A stretch of 64,000 nucleotides of DNA from a virus: positions 26,333 through 90,332 of IMG/VR virus record IMGVR_UViG_3300025141_013863; one strand, given 5' to 3'. Positions 28,110-37,872 of the stretch are shown in pieces. The stretch's first letter is position 1; each line of letters opens with the position of its first letter. Under the pieces are notes generated by a model that did no database searches, was not told where the DNA came from, and saw nothing but the letters and a program-made list of their open reading frames with translations. The position numbers were made by a program, and so were the translations under genes.

Positions 28110-29545
28110 TGGCTAAATTTTTAAATAAAAAAGAGCAAGTTTATGATTTAAAGCTTACCTCGTATGGCCACTATTTGATGTCGGTTGGTAAATTCAAGCC
28201 AGCATACTATAAATTTTTTGATGACAATATTCTATATGATGGTCGTTATGCTATGTATACCGGCTCAAGTGCCCCAGAGAAATCTAGTGTCGATTTAATG
28301 TTATATGAAAGTCAAAATCAAGTTCACAAAAGAATAAAAGAAGAGACTCAGTATTTAGAAAGCTTAGTCTTATTTGAAGATGTCGAAAATAACATAGGAA
28401 AACTATCTGATGACAATTTTGAAACAGACGTTACAGCGACCATGGTCGAGCCAAGGTTGGATGTGTTCAGGATTGATGAAGGCATAGGAGACGCATTTTT
28501 AGATGCCGGCACTCAAGCTGCCCCTGCTTGGAAAATAGTTGCTTTAAATGGAGAAATTTCCTCTTCCGCAACAAGTGATCCAGCAAATAATTCAAAAATC
28601 CCTCAAATAAATATCTCTTTAAATTATGAGAAAAAGTTGCTATCTGATATTGAACCCTTGATCGCCCCCGATTCCGTACCTGAAATGGCAGCTAGAACCG
28701 CAAAATTTTCAGACAATTACCAAATCGAACTAGTGTATGATGATGGTCTAATTTATGCTGAAGAAATGAACACCTTATTATTAACTGATAATTTTGATAT
28801 TGAAGTTTTCGAACAACAAACGGAAGATGCGGAAAATGCTGCAGCACAATTTTCCTTTAATGCATCTGGGCCCGGAATCCGAGATGAAACGTTTACAATA
28901 AACGATGGTACAACATCGGCGACGTTTACTTTCAAAGAGACAGCTGCCTCTTCTACACAAATAAAAGACGGTGCTCCACCCAGCACCGCTGCGGTTACAT
29001 TAGCAGAACGAGCCGTTAGAATAATAAACAATTATGTTGCACAGTCTAGCGTCGATCTTAAAGTTAGTGCCGCGTCTGATGAAACCACAGGAGTGATAAC
29101 GATAACCAACACTAATGGCACCGGTAAAAAAACAAATTCCGAAGGCACTACGGCTAGAATAACATCTTCAGATGAAGACAAGATTGCAACTGATGGTGGA
29201 TTTTTTACTGGCGGCACGGATGTAAAGACAAGCCTTATAAAGAAATTTTTTAAGCAAGGGGTACCTCAAGTAGTAGATGGTTTTATGGTTTCACCACAGC
29301 CAATAGAAACCCCACTAGAAGAGCTTCATACAGGTAGCGTAGAATATTACTTCAGCATTGTTGCGGATCAAGAAGTCGATCCAAAGCTAGCATGCCGTGC
29401 CACAGAACTTTTTAATAAAGAATCATATTATATTGATTTAGATTACGATTGCAGTCAATATACATCTTTAACTGAAGATGTATCGCCCAAATATTTTGAT
29501 ATTTATGGGCCAGTAACGGAGCCAGAGATATGCCAAGAGCCATAG
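28109..29545 (+). CDS. Tail/baseplate structural protein with inserted beta domain
   Basis: A 478-residue protein. The N-terminus KKEQVYDLKLTSYGHYLMSV and the following KFKPAYYKFFDDNI are typical of a structural protein I recall from T4-like marine phages. Residues about 250-375 differ in style: they are Thr/Ser/Ala-rich and include FTINDGTTSATFTFKETAAS and ITITNTNGTGK. They look like an inserted Ig-like or tail-fibre domain. The native fold resumes with SLIKKFFKQGVPQVVDGFMV. It follows the giant gene in an ATGG-type overlap and overlaps the next by 16 bases. Confidence 0.65.
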   Translation: MAKFLNKKEQVYDLKLTSYGHYLMSVGKFKPAYYKFFDDNILYDGRYAMYTGSSAPEKSSVDLMLYESQNQVHKRIKEETQYLESLVLFEDVENNIGKLSDDNFETDVTATMVEPRLDVFRIDEGIGDAFLDAGTQAAPAWKIVALNGEISSSATSDPANNSKIPQINISLNYEKKLLSDIEPLIAPDSVPEMAARTAKFSDNYQIELVYDDGLIYAEEMNTLLLTDNFDIEVFEQQTEDAENAAAQFSFNASGPGIRDETFTINDGTTSATFTFKETAASSTQIKDGAPPSTAAVTLAERAVRIINNYVAQSSVDLKVSAASDETTGVITITNTNGTGKKTNSEGTTARITSSDEDKIATDGGFFTGGTDVKTSLIKKFFKQGVPQVVDGFMVSPQPIETPLEELHTGSVEYYFSIVADQEVDPKLACRATELFNKESYYIDLDYDCSQYTSLTEDVSPKYFDIYGPVTEPEICQEP

Positions 29546-32016
29546 AAGATCTTATGTCGGGAAAATTCCCGACGCCCTTTATTGAAAGAGTGTACGTTCA
29601 AAGTCAGCAGACTAATGATTATGAAGATAATACTTCGGATGGCTTACAGGTTGACATAGCGATTTATCTACCCGAGATTGATGGCGCCGAACCAACAGAA
29701 CAAAGAGAAGCTATAAATGATCTGATTTTTTATGCTGTTTATATTGTTGGTGATCCATCAATTACTGCAATCAGCAGAAGAGAAGAGTCTATCTTCGAAC
29801 ATATGAAAAAAATGTATATGTCTGACGCATCTTTTGCCAATAATGCAATGTCAGATATTAAAGCAAACCCTAGCTATCACGATAATCTTATAGCTTATGG
29901 CTACGGAGTATCTACTGAGGCATCTTATACTAATGCAACCTATGCAGAAGATACCAATTCCTCGTCATTGCGCGCCTATTGCAAAACCAACTATAATGCA
30001 ATAACATTTGATGAGTTTAGTGACGAGGGAGAGCTAGTAATTGTTGAAGAGACAGAACGATTTTATAAATATATAGCCTCAATCAGTATCCCTATGATTG
30101 GTGATTATACCTTATTTGACGACTTGATGGATGCTGCTTATCAATCAGACGACAGAAAGGTTGATTATAAAAGCATCAATGTTTATGCATTTAGTTCAAC
30201 AATAGAACATGATTTGGAGAGTGTTGATGTCTTTTCTATTGTAAATGAAAATAAAAATCTCATCAATAAGAGGCACTCAGGTTTAGCATATGAGCAGGTT
30301 TTTGACGACGGCTCGATCACTTCCGAGCCGCGTCTGAGGTGGTTTTTGGCCGACACACTTTGGGACGGCATTCCAATGATCGCGACAGACGGCACGACAC
30401 GAGAGTACTCAGATTTCGATCGAGAACGAATTGTAGAGGCAATATATACGATTATGCCACAAGATCCGGTCACGGAAGAGGGGCAAGAAATTTTAGAGAA
30501 TTTGATGTATTTGGTTGAGGCTGACGCATATGAGCCTACTTTTTTAACAAGATTAAATGAGTATAGAAGAGCTTTCCCTTACAAAGAAGATGCTTTCTAT
30601 ACAAAGCTTACAGAATTAGTAGCTAATGAAAATAATGTTTTATCGGATTCCAGCCCACTACAAAAAAAATTAATTAGAAATTTTAAAGTAATCGACGCAA
30701 GACAGGTGGAGTTTGAAGTAAGTTATGATTATCCGGATGTAGAGGAGTTTGCGGCCGGCACTTATTTAGCTGGTGATGATGAAACTATGGATTCTGAAAG
30801 GATATATGAAAACTCTATAGAGTATTTTACTAGATACGCATATTCATCCGCCGTTGTCAGCGGTACTGATCTCCCTGATTATGAAGATGCAGAAGATATG
30901 TTTTTAAGTTATGGATTTATATTCTTTGATTTTGAAAAAGCGGTTAGATATGATACTGCCTTAGCTGGTGTTTTTAACATACAGTCCCTGGAAGCTTGGT
31001 TTGGCAAGTCTCTTATAAACGCATCATTAAGATTTGATTATACAAGATTGCGAAGATTTTATGATGGAGGTAAAATTCGAACAATAGAGACCCATTATGA
31101 TACACATTCTCCAAGTTATCCGTTTCCGCTTTATACAGCATATAGCACGACAATCGTCGGTGGCTACACTGGTGATCCTGGAGAAGTAGAAGTTTATCCT
31201 GGGGCGAATTCTGATGGTACCCAGGGCTTCGGAGACTATTCATATTGTATGTTGGCGCCATTTTCTGTGCCGGGAATGTCTCTCGGCGCCGCAACAACTG
31301 ACTATCGATTGGCGTGTTTTGCCTTCCAAGATTACTATGATTTAGATTCGACATCGGATGCAACAGTGACTGAATATTCAAATAGCGACACAATGACTAG
31401 CACTAGTGGTGACGATATGTCTATAGAGTCATATGACTTTCAAATAGTTACGGAAGATAAAAGTGCAGACGTTCTTATGGCTATTACTGGTTCGTACTAC
31501 ACAGCAGTTTATGAAGAGTTTCAAGCTTATTATGATTATGCTAATGAATATTGTAGCTATAACGATGTTGAAGGCTATTTTAATGAATTTTTTGTAAATG
31601 CTATGGATGAAATTTATCCTGACGATAGCGCAAAGCCGTGGATGCGGATGCCTGTAATTTATAATGTGCATCAAGATATTCTATATTCTGAATTTGGAGG
31701 AGATTCAGAGAAGCTGTTAGACACTGCCCAAAGCATTTCTGATAGAATCGGACCGTATACAGGAAATTTAGTACAGCTAGAGACGTTTAAAGATCAAATA
31801 GAGGCACTATGGACGCAATTTTATTCAGATGGTGGTCTTGTTGAAACAGCCATAGAGTCTATGATTGAGTCCAGAGGCGCCACTACTATATGGTATAATC
31901 AAGAATGGAAAAGTCTTCCAGAAATAATATATTCTGGCGATGGATCCACTTGGCTTCCTGAAACCGCCAAGGATTATGGCGCGGACACCGGCGATGACGG
32001 CGAGGAAAGTTCATAG
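29530..32016 (+). CDS. Tail structural protein, function unknown (828 residues)
   Basis: An acidic, Asp/Tyr-rich protein of mixed helix and strand. It starts MPRAIEDLMSGKFPTPFIERVYVQ and contains long helical stretches with YEPTFLTRLNEYRRAF and a KPWMRMPVIYN segment. No enzymatic motif is visible. Asp and Tyr content is similar to the 890-residue gene at 34147. Its place in the tail cluster supports a structural role; baseplate rim or fibre attachment is a guess. Confidence 0.6.
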   Translation: MPRAIEDLMSGKFPTPFIERVYVQSQQTNDYEDNTSDGLQVDIAIYLPEIDGAEPTEQREAINDLIFYAVYIVGDPSITAISRREESIFEHMKKMYMSDASFANNAMSDIKANPSYHDNLIAYGYGVSTEASYTNATYAEDTNSSSLRAYCKTNYNAITFDEFSDEGELVIVEETERFYKYIASISIPMIGDYTLFDDLMDAAYQSDDRKVDYKSINVYAFSSTIEHDLESVDVFSIVNENKNLINKRHSGLAYEQVFDDGSITSEPRLRWFLADTLWDGIPMIATDGTTREYSDFDRERIVEAIYTIMPQDPVTEEGQEILENLMYLVEADAYEPTFLTRLNEYRRAFPYKEDAFYTKLTELVANENNVLSDSSPLQKKLIRNFKVIDARQVEFEVSYDYPDVEEFAAGTYLAGDDETMDSERIYENSIEYFTRYAYSSAVVSGTDLPDYEDAEDMFLSYGFIFFDFEKAVRYDTALAGVFNIQSLEAWFGKSLINASLRFDYTRLRRFYDGGKIRTIETHYDTHSPSYPFPLYTAYSTTIVGGYTGDPGEVEVYPGANSDGTQGFGDYSYCMLAPFSVPGMSLGAATTDYRLACFAFQDYYDLDSTSDATVTEYSNSDTMTSTSGDDMSIESYDFQIVTEDKSADVLMAITGSYYTAVYEEFQAYYDYANEYCSYNDVEGYFNEFFVNAMDEIYPDDSAKPWMRMPVIYNVHQDILYSEFGGDSEKLLDTAQSISDRIGPYTGNLVQLETFKDQIEALWTQFYSDGGLVETAIESMIESRGATTIWYNQEWKSLPEIIYSGDGSTWLPETAKDYGADTGDDGEESS

Positions 32017-32029
32017 AATTTAACATGAA

Positions 32030-32037
32030 GATAAATA
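32030..32037 (+). promoter_or_regulatory. Candidate late promoter core (GATAAATA)
   Basis: The short gap before the gene at 32059 contains GATAAATA, one base from the T4 late core TATAAATA, about 21 bases before the ATG. A gp55-like sigma factor is encoded in the window. The match is short and could occur by chance in AT-rich sequence. Confidence 0.35.
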
Positions 32038-32058
32038 AAAACAAGGAGAACAAAATAA

Positions 32059-32610
32059 ATGCCATCATTTAAACTTAAAAAATCAAGCGCTTCAAGCATT
32101 GTTTCCGGTATATCGGCAGGAAGCAGTGTTGCGATTATAAGAGGTCAGCTGGTAACATCTGATAGCGCCGACGCTAGCAATTTGCTGGCGATACAAGGCG
32201 CCTATAAAAAAATGAATTCAAATGGAATAATTACCGTACAATCTCCAACTACTTCTGATAATGATAGCGCGCTAGGCGTGTTGGGGGCTTTAGGGTGCTC
32301 TGTGTGCTCCATGTCAACAGAAATGTCTCTCTTGCCCTCTCAAACTGATACAGACATTGTAGAAAATGAAAATATTTTTGACAAATCTGTTCTCAAGCTT
32401 ACTCCGGATAATGTTTCAGCAACTGATAAGTTTCCTAATTCCGATAGTGATCCGTTTTTTACATTGGACGATGCGCCACCCAGAACCCTTAGAGACAAGA
32501 TTAGTCGAACAACGTCCTATGAGACAACTTCCGATGTTATACAAATAACAGCAGATCTGGTATCATTAAATATATCCAGAGAAGATAGCACATTAAAACA
32601 ATTTGGATAA
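32059..32610 (+). CDS. Small structural protein, Ser/Thr-rich
   Basis: A 183-residue protein with a good AAGGAG site. The N-terminus FKLKKSSASSIVSGISAGSS is Ser-rich and small-residue-rich, and is followed by an ILAIQGAYKK-like segment and an acidic C-terminal half. Two cysteines lie close together (CSVCS, about residues 80-84). No family is recognised. Its position between tail genes and its composition suggest a virion component. Confidence 0.55.
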   Translation: MPSFKLKKSSASSIVSGISAGSSVAIIRGQLVTSDSADASNLLAIQGAYKKMNSNGIITVQSPTTSDNDSALGVLGALGCSVCSMSTEMSLLPSQTDTDIVENENIFDKSVLKLTPDNVSATDKFPNSDSDPFFTLDDAPPRTLRDKISRTTSYETTSDVIQITADLVSLNISREDSTLKQFG

Positions 32611-32634
32611 TATTTATTAAATATGGAGTAAAAC

Positions 32635-33063
32635 ATGGCCACCGGCTTTCCTCAAACATATATGATCACACCAGTAACAGGATCGAGCGATTATGATTCA
32701 GATACTGAGCTATTAACATCTTTTTCTCCAGCTCACTTTGGCCCACTTGAAGAAGAAGAAGACGCCGGCGCCGAGGAGCTTGCAGATCTTCCGTCTTATT
32801 CATTTTGCCTTATACAGGCGGTCAACTATACTGATGCTGGTTTTTATGAATACATGAATTATGCCGCGTACACTGACGATGATATAATTGAGTCATTCAA
32901 ATTTGTGGAGTTGTCAGAGGCGCCATATAGTCCGTATGATCCAGAACTTCCAGGAGATGCGGAAGTTGACGAGGTAGACACTGAAGAAGATGAATCAGAA
33001 GAAATGGGAACAGAGGAAGAAGAGGAATATGCATCTGGGGGCGATGGCGAAGGCTACTCGTAG
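32635..33063 (+). CDS. Acidic structural protein
   Basis: A 142-residue, strongly acidic protein following a TGGAG site. Two Glu-rich stretches occur (about residues 39-52 and 112-132, including EEEEEY). Between them is a Tyr-rich beta segment. Similar acidic runs appear in the 2209- and 890-residue tail proteins, suggesting a shared compositional feature of this virion. No family is recognised. Confidence 0.5.
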   Translation: MATGFPQTYMITPVTGSSDYDSDTELLTSFSPAHFGPLEEEEDAGAEELADLPSYSFCLIQAVNYTDAGFYEYMNYAAYTDDDIIESFKFVELSEAPYSPYDPELPGDAEVDEVDTEEDESEEMGTEEEEEYASGGDGEGYS

Positions 33064-33071
33064 GAATTCGT

Positions 33072-33698
33072 ATGAAGGCAAAAAAATTTGAATATGTTAA
33101 GGGAAACACCAAAACCAATATTCCGTGGTTTAGGCCGGATCCGCACCAGTTAAATCTCTGGAAAGAACAATTTTTCAAAATAGAGGGCGTCGAACACTAC
33201 AAATACTGGATCTGCGGAGGGGTTTTGGAAAACTGGAAAACATGGGATATAGATATTTTAGTAACAGGAAAAGTAAATTCATACAAAGAATTACAAAATA
33301 TTTTATCTAGTGCCACACAGATTGGTTTTGATTATAGACAACTTGTCGATATTAATTGGAACGATTCGTATGAGAAATTTTTAAGCAAAGGTCCGTGCCT
33401 TAGAAGAAGTATTTGTTGTGAACATTACTATGAAAACGATACTTGTGAATTGCAACATTGCCTCACGCCCCACACATTTGAATCAATAACTATAGCGTCG
33501 GAAATAATTAAAAATGAAAAAAAGGTTTCAAACAGGAAATTAGGATCTTCAAAAATATTTGATTCCCTGTGGAGAACTAAATTAACTCTTCCATCAAAAA
33601 AACAACACGAAAGAATTAAAAAAGGCATTATTTATAAGAGCAGGCCTGTTTTACTCACAAAAAATTTAGATTTTAAAGATATTATAGACTGGCCATAA
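33072..33698 (+). CDS. Nucleotidyltransferase-like protein within the tail cluster
   Basis: A 208-residue protein unlike its structural neighbours. Residues 48-61 read CGGVLENWKTWDID, which fits the Gly-Gly ... Asp-x-Asp metal-binding motif of the polymerase-beta nucleotidyltransferase fold, followed by an ILVTG strand. Several Cys/His residues (CCEHYYE, CELQHC) could form a zinc site. The product might modify tRNA, protein or small molecules; the substrate is unknown. It starts nine bases after the acidic protein gene and ends shortly before a structural gene. Confidence 0.55.
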   Translation: MKAKKFEYVKGNTKTNIPWFRPDPHQLNLWKEQFFKIEGVEHYKYWICGGVLENWKTWDIDILVTGKVNSYKELQNILSSATQIGFDYRQLVDINWNDSYEKFLSKGPCLRRSICCEHYYENDTCELQHCLTPHTFESITIASEIIKNEKKVSNRKLGSSKIFDSLWRTKLTLPSKKQHERIKKGIIYKSRPVLLTKNLDFKDIIDWP

Positions 33699-33712
33699 AG
33701 GAGATTTAAAAA

Positions 33713-34147
33713 ATGTCATACGTATATTATTCACATTTTGGCGCCAAAGAATCCGGCACCGGTACTACCACTTTTACTTGGTACATTGGCGGCACCAAAG
33801 ATTACGGAACTACGGCAAACACCGACACCACCTATGCTCTTGGTCCAGACAGCCAGAGTGACACTTGGTCTAGCAAAAAATCAATGACACGAAAACTACA
33901 AAATCAATTTGGCAATCATTCAAGTTCTGAAAATGCATTCGAGGATATCCAATCTATAATTAGCGATGGTATTGACGACTTGGTAGGTCAAATGGAACCA
34001 AACACGCAGGAGGCCACTGACTATATGTCTGTTATCGATTTTGGAGGCACGCTTGAAACCTTTACTACCGCCTTTGAGACCACAGAAACACAAGTAGGCG
34101 TTGAACTAGAAACAACCACGGTAACCGTATCGGAGACATCCTACTAA
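33713..34147 (+). CDS. Small Thr-rich structural protein
   Basis: A 144-residue protein after an AAAGGAG site. It starts MSYVYYSHFGAKESGTGTTT, is Thr/Gly-rich at both ends, and has a helical centre (NQFGNHSSSENAFEDIQSII). The C-terminus repeats Thr and Glu (TETQVGVELETTTVTV). No family is recognised. The composition is of tail-fibre or adaptor type. Its stop TAA at 34147 shares a base with the start of the next gene. Confidence 0.5.
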   Translation: MSYVYYSHFGAKESGTGTTTFTWYIGGTKDYGTTANTDTTYALGPDSQSDTWSSKKSMTRKLQNQFGNHSSSENAFEDIQSIISDGIDDLVGQMEPNTQEATDYMSVIDFGGTLETFTTAFETTETQVGVELETTTVTVSETSY

Positions 34148-36819
34148 TGGCATCAGTTTCTGTTGAATATGTTGATACCAATTTGATATCAGGTTCTGAA
34201 CCGTTGCGAACGCAACTGGAGCAATCTTGGGAATATGTAAGTTCTTCTGAGGGCGTTACTTTAAGTTTTAATGGAAATGTTGATTATGACGGCGGAATAA
34301 CCTATTACTTAAAAGAGGTTCTTACTGATTACGAACAAGTAGCCGAAATGTCAGAAGACGCCATAATACCAAATTACAAAATACCGGTTCGAATTCGCGG
34401 CAATGAAGATCTCATATTAAATGATAATATGTGGAAGTCTTATTTGCTGGGATACTCCTATGGAACAGCGTCTTTCGCTGCGGCTTATAATACCAACGTA
34501 AATGATGATTATTATATTTCATTTAATATGCCTTATGATAATTATGCGGCCAGAGTGTTATCTGAGCTTGACGGAGATAGCTATGAATCTATAAGAGTTC
34601 AGCCAGTTTATAATTATTATATAAAAGAATATCAAGAAGCTATCGCATCCGATGCTGACTATTTAATTCCAAATATATATCTTTATCAAATAGCAGCAGA
34701 TGCAGAGTCCACTGGCCAAAATTTCGATGAAGATATGATGGCTTACCTTACATTAGATGGCGAATTGGGTAATATTATGGGATATTCAACCGACTCCAAT
34801 GTGCTTAGTTCCCTACTTTCGCCAACTGCACACCAGATGCTGCCCCCAGCGGAATCGTTATATGAAGGTTCTGATCTTGATGGCGACTCCACCGATGATA
34901 TTATGCTTGATAGAAATTATGATCTTCGACGTTTTTTAAGCTCATCTTATCCAAACCGTACACTCTCTGCATCCTCAGCCGCTAGCGCTTTCGTTGCATC
35001 GCAACATCTTATTTTTGATCATGAGTCAGCCGGCACGCTATTGAACTCAACCTCTAAAGTTCATACTGACGCCGGCCTCTGGCCATATTATACTGAAATA
35101 GAAATGCCTTTGGGTCGTTCTGGGGGAACAACATTTAGAGATATACTTAAGACCCGAAAATATGTTGAAAGATTTATGTTAGATCTTCAATATTTTACAG
35201 ATGATCGCGTTTCGAAAGAAGGGCACAATATAGTAGCAAACTATTCGTACAATTCAGGCTCAGAGGCCTCCGATATAGTTTCATCTTTAAAAAACTCTGC
35301 AGTTGAAACACACCAATCAATAGATTTTTTGGATTTTTTATATTCATCATATAATAATATTGGCAACCGCAGCTTCGGACAGGGGGCCTTTTACGCAAAA
35401 CCTCTTACTTATGATTCGAAAGCCTCGCAGGCCATAGATGCTCCTTACATATACTATAACATTGGAAAGAATTTAAAAGTAGTTGATGATGTGATATCCT
35501 ATTTAGAGAGCAATCCACCATCAATTGAAAGCATTGAGGATTTATATGATCTGGCCTCATCGTCTAAATATTATGAAGTCTTAGCATATCGAATTGAAAA
35601 AGCTGCACCCAATGGTGAGAATATACAAAACTTTTGGATTTTTAATGCCACCGGCCTGGAAGATACAATAACACTTTATGATTCACAGCTGAGATACGGC
35701 GCCGATTATGTATATAATATTTATATGTATAAATTAATACACGGCATTAGATATAGTCTTTCTGATTTGGTATACACAAAACAAATAGCCCAGCCAGCCA
35801 CATTATCAGACGATACGACAGCCTATTGTTTGCAGTTTTTAAGTGCTGAAACTGGAGAGTTAGCTCAGCCGCTTTATGGTGTTACAGCTGAAGAAGAGAC
35901 GGAAGAAGAGGAAGAAGAGGAAACTTCAACGGATTTAGCAGATTATCTGGGTGATTCGATTTTTAGAGATGCATCAGATCCCTATTTGGCTGATTTTATG
36001 TTAAATTATGAACCGTCATTAAAACTAGTTGAAATTGCGCTGGGCTCAAAAACAATTAGAATTTTAGATCATCCAGCCCCCTCCTTAGACGTATCTTCAT
36101 ATCAGATGCTAGATGATTCTGGAGTAATTGGGTTTTCGATAAACGTAGAAGCATTCGCAAAAACGAAACTGCCAACTCCATTAACGACAGGCGATATGCA
36201 ATATAACAGTAATTACAGATACCATAATGATTTATTAGAAGACGAAAAAGTTACAATGCCCGCTCGATCGCCAACACGTACAATCGAAGTATTTAGACTA
36301 GCGACGAGACCAACCGCGATCGCAGACTTTGGCGAATCGCCATTTAAAACATACGATCTCACAATACAAAATGAAAAGGGCACAAGAGCGGTAGTACAGT
36401 GTCATGATAAAATCTCCACAAATACAAAATATTATTATATGTTTAGAGTATTAAATGAATTTGGTATAGCTGGCCCATTGACTGAAATTTATGAAGTTGA
36501 GCTGGTTAGCGATGGCGGTTATAATTATATGATAACAGAAATTCTTTTTGAAGAGGATCTGGACACAGCCACATATACTAACCCAACAAAATCATTTGGT
36601 AAAATTTTTCAAATTATGCCCCACGCGAGTCAGCTGACTTTAGTGGACTCAGATGTTGACTATGCCGAGCCGTCTTACACACAGATTGATAATTTAGAAG
36701 TAGGAAATGCAGATTTAGAAGATAAAATATGGGGCAAAACATTTAAACTTCGCCTTACATCAAAGAAAACTGGTAAAAAAATTGATTTAAATATTACTTA
36801 TAATGTAAGCAGCGGATAA
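34147..36819 (+). CDS. Large tail structural protein (890 residues)
   Basis: An Asp/Tyr/Ser-rich protein with a mostly beta N-terminal half. There is an acidic run near residues 580-596 (EETEEEEEEETS). Residues about 745-800 (NTKYYYMFRVLNEFG followed by AGPLTEIYEVELV) have the look of a fibronectin type III strand pair. The C-terminus TFKLRLTSKKTGKKIDLNIT is strand-rich. Its neighbours are all virion-type proteins. A fibre-attachment or baseplate-rim role is plausible. Confidence 0.6.
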   Translation: MASVSVEYVDTNLISGSEPLRTQLEQSWEYVSSSEGVTLSFNGNVDYDGGITYYLKEVLTDYEQVAEMSEDAIIPNYKIPVRIRGNEDLILNDNMWKSYLLGYSYGTASFAAAYNTNVNDDYYISFNMPYDNYAARVLSELDGDSYESIRVQPVYNYYIKEYQEAIASDADYLIPNIYLYQIAADAESTGQNFDEDMMAYLTLDGELGNIMGYSTDSNVLSSLLSPTAHQMLPPAESLYEGSDLDGDSTDDIMLDRNYDLRRFLSSSYPNRTLSASSAASAFVASQHLIFDHESAGTLLNSTSKVHTDAGLWPYYTEIEMPLGRSGGTTFRDILKTRKYVERFMLDLQYFTDDRVSKEGHNIVANYSYNSGSEASDIVSSLKNSAVETHQSIDFLDFLYSSYNNIGNRSFGQGAFYAKPLTYDSKASQAIDAPYIYYNIGKNLKVVDDVISYLESNPPSIESIEDLYDLASSSKYYEVLAYRIEKAAPNGENIQNFWIFNATGLEDTITLYDSQLRYGADYVYNIYMYKLIHGIRYSLSDLVYTKQIAQPATLSDDTTAYCLQFLSAETGELAQPLYGVTAEEETEEEEEEETSTDLADYLGDSIFRDASDPYLADFMLNYEPSLKLVEIALGSKTIRILDHPAPSLDVSSYQMLDDSGVIGFSINVEAFAKTKLPTPLTTGDMQYNSNYRYHNDLLEDEKVTMPARSPTRTIEVFRLATRPTAIADFGESPFKTYDLTIQNEKGTRAVVQCHDKISTNTKYYYMFRVLNEFGIAGPLTEIYEVELVSDGGYNYMITEILFEEDLDTATYTNPTKSFGKIFQIMPHASQLTLVDSDVDYAEPSYTQIDNLEVGNADLEDKIWGKTFKLRLTSKKTGKKIDLNITYNVSSG

Positions 36820-36833
36820 ACCAAAATTACTAA

Positions 36834-36842
36834 CTATTTATA
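36834..36842 (+). promoter_or_regulatory. Recurrent gap motif CTATTTATA
   Basis: One of three copies of CTATTTATA found in the few true gaps between structural genes (others at 60992 and 61650). It ends 17 bases before the next ATG, just ahead of a GGAGAG site. On the other strand it reads TATAAATAG, the T4 late promoter core, facing away from the gene. It may be a promoter element or an AU-rich leader. One more copy lies inside the portal gene. Confidence 0.35.
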
Positions 36843-36859
36843 GGAGAGAGAATAATTAA

Positions 36860-37855
36860 ATGGCATTTTTAGATAACTCTGGCGACATTATTTTAGACGC
36901 CGTATTAACAGATGTTGGAAGAAAGAGATTAGCGCAAGGAAACTTTAAGATTACTAAGTTTGCTTTAGGCGACGATGAGATCGATTATACTTTGTTTAAT
37001 AGAGATCATTCTAGTGGTTCCGCATATTTTGACTTGCAAATTATGCAAACACCGATCTTTGAGGCTTTCACCCAGACGAATGCAAATATTAATTATGGGC
37101 TTACGTCACACACAAGAACAGATTTGCTTTATCTGCCAATTTTAAAAGCAAATGAGCTGGTCAGCACAGCTGCAAAAGTAACTTCAAGCGTTTACTATGT
37201 TGCAGCTAATTCAGAAACAGCAACCAAATTAAAGACTGCGTTCAGCAGCTCTAATTATGTTCTAGAATCGAGTCAAGTTTCTGATACTGCGATTTATGTT
37301 GAATCCGGCCTTGATACTACAAACTTAACTAGCGATTCATCAAACCGATCTAGCTATATTGTTAATACAAACTTGCTTGATTCTGCTTATACAATATACG
37401 CTGATAGTCGATTTGTTGCAGGGCTGTTGACTGCGCCGAGAGCGGGTTATTTCCGAAATGGAACAGACGGAACATCAAAAATTAGTATGACGCCGCTGGG
37501 GACCACTACGGCTACCTCAGCGACAGCAGTTTTAGACAACTATAATACATATAGTGCCATTGGGGTTTCCAACGAGGTGACATATAATTCGCTCGTTGAT
37601 GCTACTACGATCTCTGCGATATCGGGCCCTAGAGGATCCGCAACTGCTTTAAATATTGTAGTTGATAGCGAGATGACATCAACTTCTACGGGCGCCCGAT
37701 CTATTAAGTACGATAAATACGGCACCTATGATCAAAAGATATTCGGCGGCAGCGATAAATTTGATTATCTTGATACGACTATATATGTTCAAGGATCGGT
37801 GACATCCGCTCGACTACAATTACCAGTCAGAATTATTAGATACGCAGGCACGTAG
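36860..37855 (+). CDS. Conserved tail/baseplate structural protein
   Basis: A 331-residue protein. The N-terminus MAFLDNSGDIILDAVLTDVG and the following RKRLAQGNFKITKFALGDDE are strongly reminiscent of a structural protein of T4-like marine phages; the GxFxITKFALGDDEIDY stretch is its signature. The rest is Ser/Thr-rich and beta-like. A longer gap (40 bases) with CTATTTATA precedes it, so it may head its own transcript. Confidence 0.7.
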   Translation: MAFLDNSGDIILDAVLTDVGRKRLAQGNFKITKFALGDDEIDYTLFNRDHSSGSAYFDLQIMQTPIFEAFTQTNANINYGLTSHTRTDLLYLPILKANELVSTAAKVTSSVYYVAANSETATKLKTAFSSSNYVLESSQVSDTAIYVESGLDTTNLTSDSSNRSSYIVNTNLLDSAYTIYADSRFVAGLLTAPRAGYFRNGTDGTSKISMTPLGTTTATSATAVLDNYNTYSAIGVSNEVTYNSLVDATTISAISGPRGSATALNIVVDSEMTSTSTGARSIKYDKYGTYDQKIFGGSDKFDYLDTTIYVQGSVTSARLQLPVRIIRYAGT

Positions 37856-37872
37856 AATATCGGAGAAAATAA

